Positions 45,087 to 54,296 of a stretch of DNA of 64,000 nt are shown in pieces. Below the pieces are notes generated by a model that did not search any database, had not been told where the DNA came from, and worked only from the letters and a program-made list of their open reading frames with translations. The position numbers and the translations under genes were made by a program. The DNA comes from Nostoc sp. KVJ20 (GTDB lineage Bacteria; Cyanobacteriota; Cyanobacteriia; Cyanobacteriales; Nostocaceae), in NCBI RefSeq assembly GCF_001712795.1, contig NZ_KV757545.1, positions 1 to 64,000 of the forward strand, in the 5' to 3' direction. Position 1 is the stretch's first letter, and every line of letters starts with the position of its first letter.

Positions 45087-46053
45087 AGTCTAAACAAAAA
45101 ACAGCATCTCGTAGAGACACACAAGGTGCAAAGTCAGGTCAATTATCTTACCCCTGCTTTTAAGTATGGGATTTTCCCCTGCCCCCCATCTCTCTCCTTC
45201 TTGTTGATCCTCACAACTTCCGAAAAAAGACGCTGTCTAAAACTCGTTTGAGCCATTGGAGCCAAAATAATCCTTACACACTGCTAAGAAAATAGCAGTG
45301 CTCAAATCTATATAAACAAATATTGATAATTTTATATTCTATAAGGCTCAAGTCAAGACTGAAAACTGAGGGTTTTGAGATAATTCATTAGTCGTTGAAC
45401 TTTCAGAGACACAAGATATTATAGTATACTCAGAAAAAATGCTACATTCACAGTTTTTGTTGGTATACAGAGCATTTGTTCCAAACTATTATACAATTTT
45501 GTTTTAAATATCTTTGGTATTTGATTAGATTAAATTATGATAATTAATTAATTTATTAAATTTAATCACTAATTATGGGCTAAATTATGTGAGTGTCAAT
45601 GATCGGTGGTGATTAATAAACACAGTAGTTAAAACCATACAAGAATTAGTGTTTTAGTACTTACTCCTGAAAGATTTTACCTGTGCAAGTAAATGGCAAA
45701 GTTGGGCGAGAATGTATATTGGGCTTATTAGGTTGTCAATCAACAAATCAAGTTGCACGCAATCCTCCTAGTAGTCTGCCAACCCAAAAATGCCGGGTAA
45801 AGATTGGGGAAAGGTTAAAGGGGAAAGGGCAAGGGATAAAATACCTTTTGCCTTTAATTTTTTCCCTTTACCCCGCCAAGTTCCCTTGGCGAACTACTAG
45901 TTGGTAACGAAGTGTTACGCCTGCTTTGGCGAAAAGCGCTTTTTAGCGTTCTTTACATATTGCAACTGTCTATTTAACTTGAGAGTCCCTTGGAATTTGT
46001 ACAATGCAGCTGTGACGTGGATCTTGTCGAGGTTGAGCGTTTAACAATAATTC
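45087..46053. other. Long intergenic region between divergent genes
   Basis: About 970 bp without a supportable gene. It is AT-rich between 45290 and 45660 and contains the 133-bp element at 45768-45900. Promoters for both flanking genes must lie here, but I see no unambiguous -10/-35 pair. Confidence 0.45.
45768..45900. mobile_element. Miniature inverted-repeat element with CTAG ends (copy C)
   Basis: 133 bp with ends CTAGTAGTCTGCCAA and TTGGCGAACTACTAG (13 of 15 in inverted alignment). The interior carries GGGGAAAG/CTTTACCCC-type short repeats that fold back. Ends share the outer CTAGTA with copies A and B but diverge further in, so this is a sister family. Confidence 0.65.
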
Positions 46054-48063
46054 ATGAGCATTTCGACTTCTGTGCTGAGTGATCTGCTAAAGTCCCTACC
46101 CTACTTGCGGCCCCAGCTATATTTTAAGGCTTCATTAACGGCGCTCTCCCACGCGATGGAAGATCAAGTTTTGGCTGCGACTTTAGCTCAACCCCTTGTA
46201 ATTGCTAGTTTCCAGCGAGAGCGATTCTACCGCCAAGAAGCTCATCGCTACCAGCGACTAGCCTTACGAAGTAATCAAATATACGTATTATCTGCTCCAG
46301 AAACGGATTTCGCTAACAGTTCAGAACATTATGAAAAAGTCGCTTTTGAGCCAACGGATGGCTTAAGTCAAGAGTGGCATTTGGTAGTGATTGCTGACAA
46401 TTATGCTACTTGTCTGGTTTGTCGGGAAAACCTTGGTTCTATTGCCAAAAACAAGCCACTAACAGAACTAAGCCCTAATCTGGATATCGATACAGCGCGA
46501 AGATTTGAGGGAATTTGGACATCGGAAAGGGGAGTTAGCCTCAAAGCCGCCGAATTGCTGTTAGACAGGATTTTGGTTTACAGACCAGAACTGGCAAGTA
46601 AAATTCAACAAGCACGTCAGAGGTTTGGCATCGGGGAGCCGCGAAACCACTCTGGAGCCGAACAGGACAATGAATATGCTTGTGACATTGATACAGATCC
46701 CTTTGTGCAGCGCTTAGTAACTTATTTGCAAGCTAGTCAGTACAAATTGCACAAAGCCTACCGTTCCATTGCTGCCCAAGCACGAAAAGAACGATTAGTC
46801 AATTCGATTAGCACTGCCATTCGGCGATCGCTCGATCCTCACGAAGTTCTCCAGGTGGCGGCACAAGAATTAGGACAACACCTAGAAGCTTGTCGCTGTT
46901 TAATTTACCGCGCTCAAGCCACAGATAGCCAAGCCATAATTGAACACGAATTTTTGACTCCCGGTGTTTTATCTGTTCGTGGGCAAACCTGGGAGTTAGA
47001 GCAAAATTCCCTATTTCGGGACATAGTGGAACAAGGCGAAGGTGTCTGTATTAGCGATACGCTGAATGACCCTCGTGTTAATAATTCGCCAGGACTTTCC
47101 TTGATTGCCAAAAAATTTGCCATTCGTTCTTGGCTGATGGAACCAGTGTTTTATCAGGGGCGATTATTGGGCATTGTGGAATTGCACTATTGCCGAATGC
47201 CACCGCACGAGTGCCAACCAGGGGAATTGGATCTGGTAGAAGCGATCGCTACCCAAGTAGGAGCAGCTCTTATCCAAGCGGAAGCTTATGCTAACCTAGA
47301 AGAACTTAACCAGCAGCTAGAAGCTCTAGACCGCACCCGCAGCAACCTCATAGCCATTACCGGACATGAACTGCGTACCCCCCTATCCACAATTCAAGTG
47401 TGCCTAGAAAGTCTCGCTACCGAACCGGATATGCCCTTGGAGTTGCAGCAGATCATGCTCAACACCGCTCTTTCCGACTCGGAACGGATGCGAAAACTGG
47501 TACAAGATTTCCTCACACTTTCCAACTTGGAAAGCGGCCGGGTGGAATGGCACCCAGAATCCCTCACCTTACAAGAATGTGTGGATTTAGCACTTAGCCG
47601 AAATCGCACGCGTTCTTCAACGGAAAAGCCGCCCCAAGTTAAAACTCAAATTGCCGAAAACCTACCTTTGGTAAGAGCAGACGGTGATTGGTTAGTAGAG
47701 GTACTGGCAAAACTCATGGACAATGCTTTTAAATTTACGCCACCCCAAGGAGAAATCACCATTAAAGCGATTTACAACAGCCGTCAGATGGTCGAGGTGA
47801 GTGTAGTTGACACTGGACGCGGCATTGAACCGAATCGATTAGAAGTAGTTTTTGACCGCTTCTATCAAGAAGAGGGAGCGCTGCGCCGCACCACCGGCGG
47901 GACTGGACTTGGTTTAGCAATTTGCCGTCAAATTGTTAATGGCTGGGGTGGGGAAATTTGGGCGGAGTCAACTGGCAAAGACCAGGGTAGTCAGTTTCAC
48001 TTCACCATCCCGATTGTTCAGAGTAGCCAAGAGGAAAAGCGGACAAAAGTCAAGAGTAAATAG
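46054..48063 (+). CDS. DICT-GAF sensor histidine kinase
   Basis: 669 residues. The N-terminal third matches the DICT sensory domain as I know it (about 40-190). A GAF domain follows (about 245-415, SLDPHEVLQVAAQELGQHLE), then HisKA with phospho-acceptor H438 in ITGHELRTPLSTIQ, and HATPase (about 540-665: DNAFKFTPP, DTGRGI, GGTGLGLAI). No membrane segments, so it is a cytoplasmic sensor; the GAF domain lacks an obvious chromophore cysteine assignment. No response regulator is adjacent, so its partner is elsewhere. Signal unknown. Confidence 0.9.
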   Translation: MSISTSVLSDLLKSLPYLRPQLYFKASLTALSHAMEDQVLAATLAQPLVIASFQRERFYRQEAHRYQRLALRSNQIYVLSAPETDFANSSEHYEKVAFEPTDGLSQEWHLVVIADNYATCLVCRENLGSIAKNKPLTELSPNLDIDTARRFEGIWTSERGVSLKAAELLLDRILVYRPELASKIQQARQRFGIGEPRNHSGAEQDNEYACDIDTDPFVQRLVTYLQASQYKLHKAYRSIAAQARKERLVNSISTAIRRSLDPHEVLQVAAQELGQHLEACRCLIYRAQATDSQAIIEHEFLTPGVLSVRGQTWELEQNSLFRDIVEQGEGVCISDTLNDPRVNNSPGLSLIAKKFAIRSWLMEPVFYQGRLLGIVELHYCRMPPHECQPGELDLVEAIATQVGAALIQAEAYANLEELNQQLEALDRTRSNLIAITGHELRTPLSTIQVCLESLATEPDMPLELQQIMLNTALSDSERMRKLVQDFLTLSNLESGRVEWHPESLTLQECVDLALSRNRTRSSTEKPPQVKTQIAENLPLVRADGDWLVEVLAKLMDNAFKFTPPQGEITIKAIYNSRQMVEVSVVDTGRGIEPNRLEVVFDRFYQEEGALRRTTGGTGLGLAICRQIVNGWGGEIWAESTGKDQGSQFHFTIPIVQSSQEEKRTKVKSK

Positions 48064-48160
48064 GGATTGGGGATTGGGGATTGGGTACTGGGGCATTGGG
48101 CATTGGGCATTGGTTTTTAACAAAGGACTAATGACTAATGACTAATGACTAAAAACTGTT
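48061..48160. repeat. Heptamer repeats between the kinase gene and psaD
   Basis: GGGGATT, GGGCATT and TGACTAA units fill most of 48062-48155. Confidence 0.8.
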
Positions 48161-48237
48161 ACAGTCTATGACGCGATCGCAATATGATCCTGGTTGCAGT
48201 GTTAGGATTCCCTAAAAACGTTGAGAGAATCGACTTT

Positions 48238-48660
48238 ATGGCAGAAACACTCTCTGGACAAACCCCGCTATTTGCTGGCAGCACTGGTGGCTTGCTAAAC
48301 AAAGCACAAGTTGAAGAAAAGTACGCTATCACTTGGACTAGCCCGAAAGAGCAAGTATTTGAATTGCCTACAGGTGGTGCTGCTGTTATGCGGAAAGGTG
48401 AAAACCTGCTGTATATAGCTCGTAAAGAATATGGCATCTTTTTGGGCGGTCAGCAACTTCGCAAACTCAAAATCACAGACTACAAAGTTTACCGGATTTT
48501 ACCCAACGGAGAAACTACCTTACTTCACCCAGCTGATGGTGTCTTCCCCGAAAAAGTAAATGAAGGTCGTGAAAAAGTGCGTTATGTCCCACGCAGCATT
48601 GGGCAAAACCCCAATCCATCACAACTCAAGTTTAGTGGTAAAGCTACCCACGACGTATAG
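48238..48660 (+). CDS. psaD: Photosystem I subunit II (PsaD)
   Basis: 140 residues beginning [20 protein letters not shown]. It sits on the stromal (cytoplasmic) side of photosystem I and helps dock ferredoxin. Conserved segments [38 protein letters not shown] and [20 protein letters not shown] are all present, and the length is normal. The ATG at 48238 gives the family N-terminus; an upstream in-frame ATG at 48184 would add 18 residues not found in PsaD. trpE follows on the same strand after a repeat-filled spacer. Confidence 0.98.
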   Translation: MAETLSGQTPLFAGSTGGLLNKAQVEEKYAITWTSPKEQVFELPTGGAAVMRKGENLLYIARKEYGIFLGGQQLRKLKITDYKVYRILPNGETTLLHPADGVFPEKVNEGREKVRYVPRSIGQNPNPSQLKFSGKATHDV

Positions 48661-48820
48661 GGACTAGGGATTTGGGACTGGGGACTGGGGACTAGGGATT
48701 GGGGACTGGGGACTGGGGACTGGGAATTATAAACAAAATTCTTCCCAATGCCCCATGCCCCATGCCCCATGCCCCATTCCCCATGCCCAATGTCCCATGC
48801 CCCATTCCCCATGCCCAATC
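48661..48820. repeat. Heptamer repeats between psaD and trpE
   Basis: GGGGACT units (about 48670-48722) followed by CCCATGC and CCCATTC units (about 48748-48818). The spacer is almost all repeat. Confidence 0.85.
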
Positions 48821-48832
48821 CCTTAAGTATTT

Positions 48833-50386
48833 ATGGTATTCCCCGATTTCTCCGAATTTTCTCAGCTAGCTCTACAAGGTAACTTTGTTCCCGTGTATCA
48901 AGAATGGGTGGCGGATTTAGATACGCCCGTATCTGCTTGGTATAAAGTTTGTGCGGGTCAGCCTTATAGCTTTTTGTTGGAATCCATAGAAGGTGGGGAA
49001 AAACTAGGACGCTATAGTTTAGTGGGGTGCGATCCGGTATGGGTTTTGGAAGCAAGAGGCGATCGCACGACTCAGAAAAACCGCGATGGTTCACAGGTCG
49101 TTTTTGCTGGCGACCCTTTTACAGCTTTAGCTGAATGTTTAGCACCTTATCACCCAGTAAAATTACCGCAGCTACCGCCAGGAATTGGCGGTTTGTTTGG
49201 GTTTTGGGGCTATGAATTGATTCACTGGATTGAGCCGCGTGTACCAATTTATCCACCAGATGAGCGAAATATACCTGATGGATTGTGGATGCAGGTAGAC
49301 CACCTATTGATTTTTGACCAGGTGAAGCGGAAAATTTGGGCGATCGCTTACGCTGATTTACGTGACCCGAATGTAGATTTAAAAGCAGCATATCAACAAG
49401 CTAGCGATCGCGTCACCCAAATGCTCGAAAAGCTATCTCTACCACTATCGCCGGAAAAAACTAGATTGGAATGGAATCCGCCAGGGAGTAGAGGAGCAGA
49501 GGAGCAGGGGAGCAGCACTTCGGCTACGCTCAGTGACCGAGGGACAGAGGAGTATAAGAGTAATTTTACCCGCCCTGATTTTTGTGCCAGTGTTGAAAAG
49601 GCGAAAGATTACATTAAAGCAGGTGATATTTTCCAAGTAGTAATTTCTCAGCGACTATCAACAACATACACAGGCGACCCTTTTGCTCTTTATCGTTCCC
49701 TACGTCAGGTAAATCCTTCGCCTTACATGGCTTACTTTAACTTCCAAGATTGGCAAATTATCGGTTCTAGTCCGGAAGTGATGGTGAAAGCCGAAACCGA
49801 TGCAGATGGTGGAGTGATAGCAACGGTACGGCCAATTGCTGGGACACGTCCACGGGGTAAAACTACTCAGGAAGATGCAGCCTATGCTCAAGATTTACTC
49901 CAAGACCCCAAGGAAATTGCCGAACATGTGATGCTTGTGGATTTAGGGCGGAATGATTTGGGGCGTGTTTGTGAAAGTGGTAGCGTCAAAGTTGATGAAT
50001 TAATGGTAGTTGAGCGCTACTCCCATGTGATGCACATTGTCAGCAATGTTGTGGGTAAATTAGCACTTGGTAAAACAGCATGGGATTTACTGAAAGCTTC
50101 CTTCCCAGCCGGTACGGTAAGCGGCGCACCCAAAATTAGGGCGATGGAGATTATCCACGAATTAGAGTCTAGTCGTCGGGGTGTTTATTCCGGTGTGTAT
50201 GGATATTACGATTTTGAAGGACAATTAAATACTGCGATCGCAATTCGCACAATGGTAGTGCATGATAATACGGTCAGTGTACAAGCCGGCGCAGGCTTGG
50301 TGGCTGATTCTGAGCCAGAGAAAGAATACGAAGAGACGCTGAATAAAGCTAGAGGTCTATTAGAGGCGATTCGTTGTTTGCGTTGA
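48833..50386 (+). CDS. trpE: Anthranilate synthase component I
   Basis: 517 residues. It converts chorismate, with ammonia from the glutaminase partner TrpG, to anthranilate, the first step to tryptophan. The chorismate-binding half is complete (GDIFQVVISQRLS; IGSSPEVMV; IAGTRPRGKT; ERYSHVMHIVSNV; VSGAPKIRAMEII; VQAGAGLVADSEPEKEYEET). Between the N-terminal domain and this half, about residues 218-240 (GSRGAEEQGSSTSATLSDRG) come from GGAGCAG-type repeats at 49484-49550 and make the linker longer than usual. trpG is not adjacent. Confidence 0.95.
   Translation: MVFPDFSEFSQLALQGNFVPVYQEWVADLDTPVSAWYKVCAGQPYSFLLESIEGGEKLGRYSLVGCDPVWVLEARGDRTTQKNRDGSQVVFAGDPFTALAECLAPYHPVKLPQLPPGIGGLFGFWGYELIHWIEPRVPIYPPDERNIPDGLWMQVDHLLIFDQVKRKIWAIAYADLRDPNVDLKAAYQQASDRVTQMLEKLSLPLSPEKTRLEWNPPGSRGAEEQGSSTSATLSDRGTEEYKSNFTRPDFCASVEKAKDYIKAGDIFQVVISQRLSTTYTGDPFALYRSLRQVNPSPYMAYFNFQDWQIIGSSPEVMVKAETDADGGVIATVRPIAGTRPRGKTTQEDAAYAQDLLQDPKEIAEHVMLVDLGRNDLGRVCESGSVKVDELMVVERYSHVMHIVSNVVGKLALGKTAWDLLKASFPAGTVSGAPKIRAMEIIHELESSRRGVYSGVYGYYDFEGQLNTAIAIRTMVVHDNTVSVQAGAGLVADSEPEKEYEETLNKARGLLEAIRCLR
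49484..49550 (+). repeat. In-frame repeat insertion in the trpE linker
   Basis: GGAGCAG-type units followed by CTTCGGCTACGCTCAGTGAC, a common dispersed unit in Nostoc. The reading frame remains open through it. Confidence 0.75.
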
Positions 50387-50395
50387 ATTGAAGAA

Positions 50396-50490
50396 GGGAA
50401 TAGGGAATAGGGAATAGGGAATAGGGAATAGGGAATAGGGAATAGGGAATAGGGAATAGGGAATAGGAAATAGGGAATAGGGAATAGGGT
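50396..50490. repeat. GGGAATA tandem heptamer array
   Basis: About 12-13 copies of GGGAATA with one variant (GGAAATA), starting 10 bp after the trpE stop. Confidence 0.95.
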
Positions 50491-51144
50491 ACAGATTATT
50501 CCCTGTTACCTGTCACCTCTGCCCTAATCCTCAATCCCTTTTATCGAGGAAAGCAGGAGGCAGAGGGCAGGAGGCAGGAGGATAATTGCCCGACGCTCCT
50601 CTCCTGAGCTACCGCTGCGCTATCTGTTTCCTGCCACAAACATAGAGAGCAAGGGTTTAAGACAAGAACTCCAAATTTTCAATTTGGTGGCTCTTTTTCA
50701 GGAGAGGTTTGAATCCCCAACTGAGGTAAAACCTCCTGCCTCCTGCCTCCTTCAAAGTTACTTTCGCGTAAAGTTAATCGCACACTGATTTTTGTTGGTT
50801 AATTGTAAAACCGGACTTGATATCAGTACAGAAATTGTTCGATCTGCTGTATGAGAATCCAGACCAGATTTTAAAAGTTGATATATCAATATCCTTCTAT
50901 TTTGAATTACATAGGTTTTACTTTGAACTGCAAGATATTTGGAAACAATTTGTGCTACTTCTAAACCCACGTATCCGCAATACCGTGACAAATTGGGAAG
51001 CTTTATAAATCCAATCAACATCAAACTTTTTCCAAAGCTAAACGGAGTTTTTTAGACCTATTGAAAACTGAAAAGAAGTCCTGGTATCCAAATCCAAGAC
51101 CTCCATTGAAGTTACCACTGACTAGAAATCAACAAACTTGCTCA
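50491..51144. other. Intergenic region after trpE
   Basis: No gene is seen. It contains GGCAGGAGG repeats near 50552-50580, a hairpin at about 50671-50687 (CCAAATT-ttc-AATTTGG) followed by a short T run, and GGTTTGAATCCCC at about 50708-50720, similar to a stretch near 5335. Short frames at 50758-51024 look non-coding. Confidence 0.4.
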
Positions 51145-51381
51145 TCATAATTGGCTGAAGTAAATCGCCCAAAGAATTCCAGTTACTCCAATGGCAGCTA
51201 AAAGGTTAGTGAAAAATCTGCCAAATTCAACTTCTTGTCCCAATCCCTTGTCGTCTTGACCGGCGGTGAAAAATAATGACCAGGCTTGATTTGCATTGAT
51301 AGTCTCAAAGTTGTTGAAATCAGGTCTAAAAACAACGGGCCCAATCAAATCTTTTTTGGGATAATCAAAATCAGTTTTCAT
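51145..51381 (-). CDS. Small single-helix membrane protein, Hlip-like
   Basis: 78 residues with one membrane helix (NLLAAIGVTGILWAIYF) near the C-terminus, preceded by QEVEFGRFF. That resembles a degenerate form of the chlorophyll-binding ExxNGR motif of high-light-inducible proteins. It lies 65 bp downstream of a clear Hlip gene on the same strand, so the two are probably one transcript and may act together in photoprotection or chlorophyll-protein assembly. The family name is uncertain. Confidence 0.6.
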   Translation of the reverse strand: MKTDFDYPKKDLIGPVVFRPDFNNFETINANQAWSLFFTAGQDDKGLGQEVEFGRFFTNLLAAIGVTGILWAIYFSQL

Positions 51382-51446
51382 AAGCTTGCCTCTAAATTGT
51401 TTTATTTGTCAACTGAAGAAAATTCGTAAATCTCAAGGTTTCTTCT

Positions 51447-51659
51447 CTAAAGGTTGGTTAGCCATCCAATCAAACCGTGTCCGGTGATCACTTCCAAAGC
51501 TATGAGTGAGACAAAACCAATCATTGCCAAACGACCATTGAGTTTTTCGGCATATTCGGTGAAGCCTGTCCGTGGGGTTTCATCAACATAAACCTTGGGT
51601 TCAATCGCAAATCTGTTGAGTTGCCCACGTTCATTAATGGTAAAACCTTTACTTGTCAT
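51447..51659 (-). CDS. High-light-inducible protein (Hlip/Scp)
   Basis: 70 residues with the single chlorophyll a/b-binding helix [20 protein letters not shown], the [12 protein letters not shown] signature, and then [10 protein letters not shown]. Hlips bind chlorophyll and carotenoid, dissipate energy and accompany photosystem II assembly under stress. The ATG at 51659 has TAAGGAGT upstream on the minus strand. It leads a likely two-gene unit and is divergent from the orange carotenoid protein gene. Confidence 0.92.
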   Translation of the reverse strand: MTSKGFTINERGQLNRFAIEPKVYVDETPRTGFTEYAEKLNGRLAMIGFVSLIALEVITGHGLIGWLTNL

Positions 51660-52261
51660 CTTTTACTCCTTATTTTTGTTTTCTGTAAACAAACAATAAC
51701 TATTGTAAATATTTTTTGCAACTACTTGACACACTGAAAAAAGTAGTAAGAACCGTACTAAGTAAGTAGGGTATTCGGATTTGTGCGAGAAGTAGGCGAT
51801 GTCTATGGTCGGCTACGTCTACGCTCTTAAAATTGAATACACACAACGGTACTAGTTATGTTTAATAAAACTTATCGGTCATATAAACAGAAGTTATCAA
51901 TGTATGGCTGAGAAAGTATTGCTTATTTGTAACGAACTTGTTATGTTTCTTTACATAAAGATACAAAATCAAATTCAATGCGTTAAACCACTGTTAATCA
52001 AGGCTTTCTAAATAACTATACAGTTGAGCTTGCAATTTGCTTTGCCGAGTATCCAAACTCAACGGCAACAGAATTGCTATGCCTAGCAATATCTACGACG
52101 GGTTGTGAGGCTTGTAATCCTACGGGGAAGCAAGCTATCGCAGGTGAGGCAAAAACAGCTAAGTGCCTTTGTTAACAGCTAAACGTATTTCTCCTCTGTG
52201 CTTTGCACATTTGATTTTTCACATTCGATAGAACTGTAATTTTCTTTTTGGAATTTCTGCT
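51660..52261. other. Divergent promoter region between hli and ocp
   Basis: 600 bp serving two photoprotection genes in opposite directions. It contains a diverged inverted copy of the 29-bp dispersed repeat (51796-51824). An AT-rich zone at 51860-51990 is the likely promoter area, but I see no certain operator. Confidence 0.45.
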
Positions 52262-53224
52262 ATGTCTTTTACCATCCAGTCGGCTCAAAGTATTTTTCCC
52301 GGAACCCTAGTTGCTGATGTTGTTCCAACCGTTGTTGAATCCTTCTCTAAGCTGAATGCTGAAGATCAACTAGCATTACTCTGGTTTGCCTATACCGAGA
52401 TGGGTAGAAGTATTACAGTTGCGGCTCCTGGAGCAGCCAACATGATCCTCGCACAAGGCTTACTCGAACAAATTAAGCAGATGCCTTTTGAGGCTCAAAC
52501 GCAAGTCATGTACGATTTGGCTAACCGTGCTGATACTCCCCTCTGCCGTTCCTATGCATCTTTCACCGTGAATATCAAGTTGGGCTTCTGGTATCAGTTA
52601 GGAGAATGGATGGCCCAGGGAATCGTTGCTCCTATCCCAGAAGGCTACAAGCTTTCTCCTAAAGCTGCTGACGTGTTGCAAGCAATCCGCAATGCTGATT
52701 CTGGTCAACAAATCACAATCCTACGCAATACCGTAATTAGCATGGGATTCGACCCGAACGCTCCTGGCAGTTACAAAAAAGTTTCAGAACCGGTAGCTCC
52801 TCCTACTGCACCAGCGTTTCGGACTAAAGTCACCATTGAGGGCGTAGACAATCCGACGGTGTTGGGCTACATCAACAACATGAATGCCAATGACTTTGAT
52901 GCTGCGGTTTCTCTGTTTACCTCTGAAGGTGCTTTGCAACCTCCCTTTGAAAGACCGATTGTTGGTCAAGAGGCAATCCGGGCTTACATGCGTGAAGAAT
53001 GCCAGGGATTGAAGATGATCCCAGAGCGCGGTGTATCTGAGCCAGTGGAAGATGGCTACACCCAACTTAAAATCACCGGTAAAGTCCAAACCCCTTGGTT
53101 CGGTGCTAGTGTGGGGATGAATATTGCATGGCGGTTTTTGCTAGATCCCCAAGGCAAAATATTCTTTGTAGCGATTGACTTGCTTGCTTCTCCTAAAGAA
53201 CTGCTCAACCTAGTACGTAAATAG
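52262..53224 (+). CDS. ocp: Orange carotenoid protein
   Basis: 320 residues. The blue-light sensor that binds a keto-carotenoid, detaches its two domains and quenches phycobilisome energy. The N-terminal carotenoid-binding domain has Y44, W110 and the domain-bridging R155 (ILRNTVISMGFD). The C-terminal NTF2-like domain (from about 196) has the conserved GYINNMNANDFD and NIAWRFLL segments that hold the carotenoid keto group. The high similarity to the classic type suggests OCP1. Position 101 is Phe (SYASFTVN), where the Synechocystis protein has Trp. The gene for the recovery protein (FRP) is not next to it. Confidence 0.96.
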   Translation: MSFTIQSAQSIFPGTLVADVVPTVVESFSKLNAEDQLALLWFAYTEMGRSITVAAPGAANMILAQGLLEQIKQMPFEAQTQVMYDLANRADTPLCRSYASFTVNIKLGFWYQLGEWMAQGIVAPIPEGYKLSPKAADVLQAIRNADSGQQITILRNTVISMGFDPNAPGSYKKVSEPVAPPTAPAFRTKVTIEGVDNPTVLGYINNMNANDFDAAVSLFTSEGALQPPFERPIVGQEAIRAYMREECQGLKMIPERGVSEPVEDGYTQLKITGKVQTPWFGASVGMNIAWRFLLDPQGKIFFVAIDLLASPKELLNLVRK

Positions 53225-53242
53225 AGCGCTAGATTAGTCGCT

Positions 53243-53283
53243 GCTTAAGCGTGGATTAGTGAGGCATCTTGCCACGCTTAAGC
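53243..53283 (+). terminator. Hairpin after ocp
   Basis: A perfect 12-bp inverted repeat, GCTTAAGCGTGG (53243-53254) and CCACGCTTAAGC (53272-53283), with a 17-base loop, 19 bp after the stop codon. An AAAACAAA stretch follows instead of a T run, so it may also act on the other strand. Confidence 0.55.
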
Positions 53284-53416
53284 AAAACAAACTGATAACG
53301 GCTTTTTTGGCATATTCGTCCTGTGTGCGATCGTTGTTGAAGAAGAATCCAAAATTCAAAATCAATTGGATACTGTAATTTTCCGGTGAGAAATGGAGAT
53401 TTGGGAGGCGGGCTGT

Positions 53417-54037
53417 ATGGATGCTGATGAACTTCTCAAACGTTATTGTGCAGGAGAGAGAAATTTCACTCAAGTAAGCCTGCACTTAGTTAACCTCAGC
53501 GAGGTGTGTTTAGCTGGAATCAATTTGGTTCGAGCTAACTTGGCTAACGCGACTTTATCACATGCCAACCTGCGCGGAGCAAACCTGATCGAAGCAAATT
53601 TGACTGCGGCGGCTCTTTGGAGAACCGACTTCAGTGGAGCAAATCTGATTTTGGCTAATCTCAAGGCTGCTAACTTGATACGGGCAACTCTCAGTCAGGT
53701 AGATTTGCATAAGGGAAGCCTTGTGAAAGCAGACTTGCGTTTAGCAGATTTGCATGATGCTGATCTCAGTGGTGCAAACTTGGCTGGAGCAGACTTGCGT
53801 TATACCAACCTTAGTGGTGCGAACTTGGCTGGGGCAAATCTCAGTGGTGCAAACCTGACTGGGGCAAATTTGAGCAATACAGACCTGAGTCATAGCAGTC
53901 TTGCCAAAGCTATTTTGTACAAAACTGATCTAAGTGATGTTGATTTCACGGAAGTAGACCTGACCGAGGTCGATTTGCACCACTGCTTATTTAACGGAGT
54001 TACCCTAACTGAAGGAAGCTTAATCAAAGCAGGTTGA
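53417..54037 (+). CDS. Pentapeptide-repeat protein
   Basis: About 206 residues from the ATG at 53417 (GGGAGGCGGG upstream; a further in-frame ATG at 53393 is less likely). Residues from about 30 on are about 30 pentapeptide units of the A(D/N)Lxx type, such as LSGANLAGADLRYTNLSGAN, which fold into a right-handed quadrilateral beta-helix. No signal peptide. Such proteins are numerous in cyanobacteria and mostly of unknown role. The start MDADELLKRYCAGERNF is a common N-terminal cap. Confidence 0.9.
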   Translation: MDADELLKRYCAGERNFTQVSLHLVNLSEVCLAGINLVRANLANATLSHANLRGANLIEANLTAAALWRTDFSGANLILANLKAANLIRATLSQVDLHKGSLVKADLRLADLHDADLSGANLAGADLRYTNLSGANLAGANLSGANLTGANLSNTDLSHSSLAKAILYKTDLSDVDFTEVDLTEVDLHHCLFNGVTLTEGSLIKAG

Positions 54038-54296
54038 GCGTTGCTGCTATCTCATTAAAAATCCAAAATTTAAAAATCAGTCTTTTTCAAGGCAGTTTCA
54101 AATTTTTTTACTAATGAATGTCTCGAATTCTTTATTGCAATAAGCAAATATATCTCGGTAAAGCTGCACCGAATGGGCAAACAAATTTATTTAATAGGTA
54201 AAGTGCGTAGGCGTAGCCCGTCGTAGACATCGCACTCCATCATCTCATGGCAGCGATCGCACCCTACACTAGAAAGTAAGATGCTCAAAATAGCCT
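54038..54296. other. Intergenic region with 29-bp dispersed repeat
   Basis: Contains the intergenic copy of the 29-bp repeat (54205-54233), flanked by GTGC and GCAC so that the whole is partly palindromic. No gene is seen. Confidence 0.6.

Noticed and set aside
45683..45907. 74-codon frame in the gap before the histidine kinase
   Set aside because: Most of it is the interior of the inverted-repeat element C; no protein feature is visible.
50650..50740. Possible tRNA from GGTTTGAATCCCC near 50708
   Set aside because: It resembles a T arm only; no acceptor, D or anticodon stems can be drawn at proper distances.
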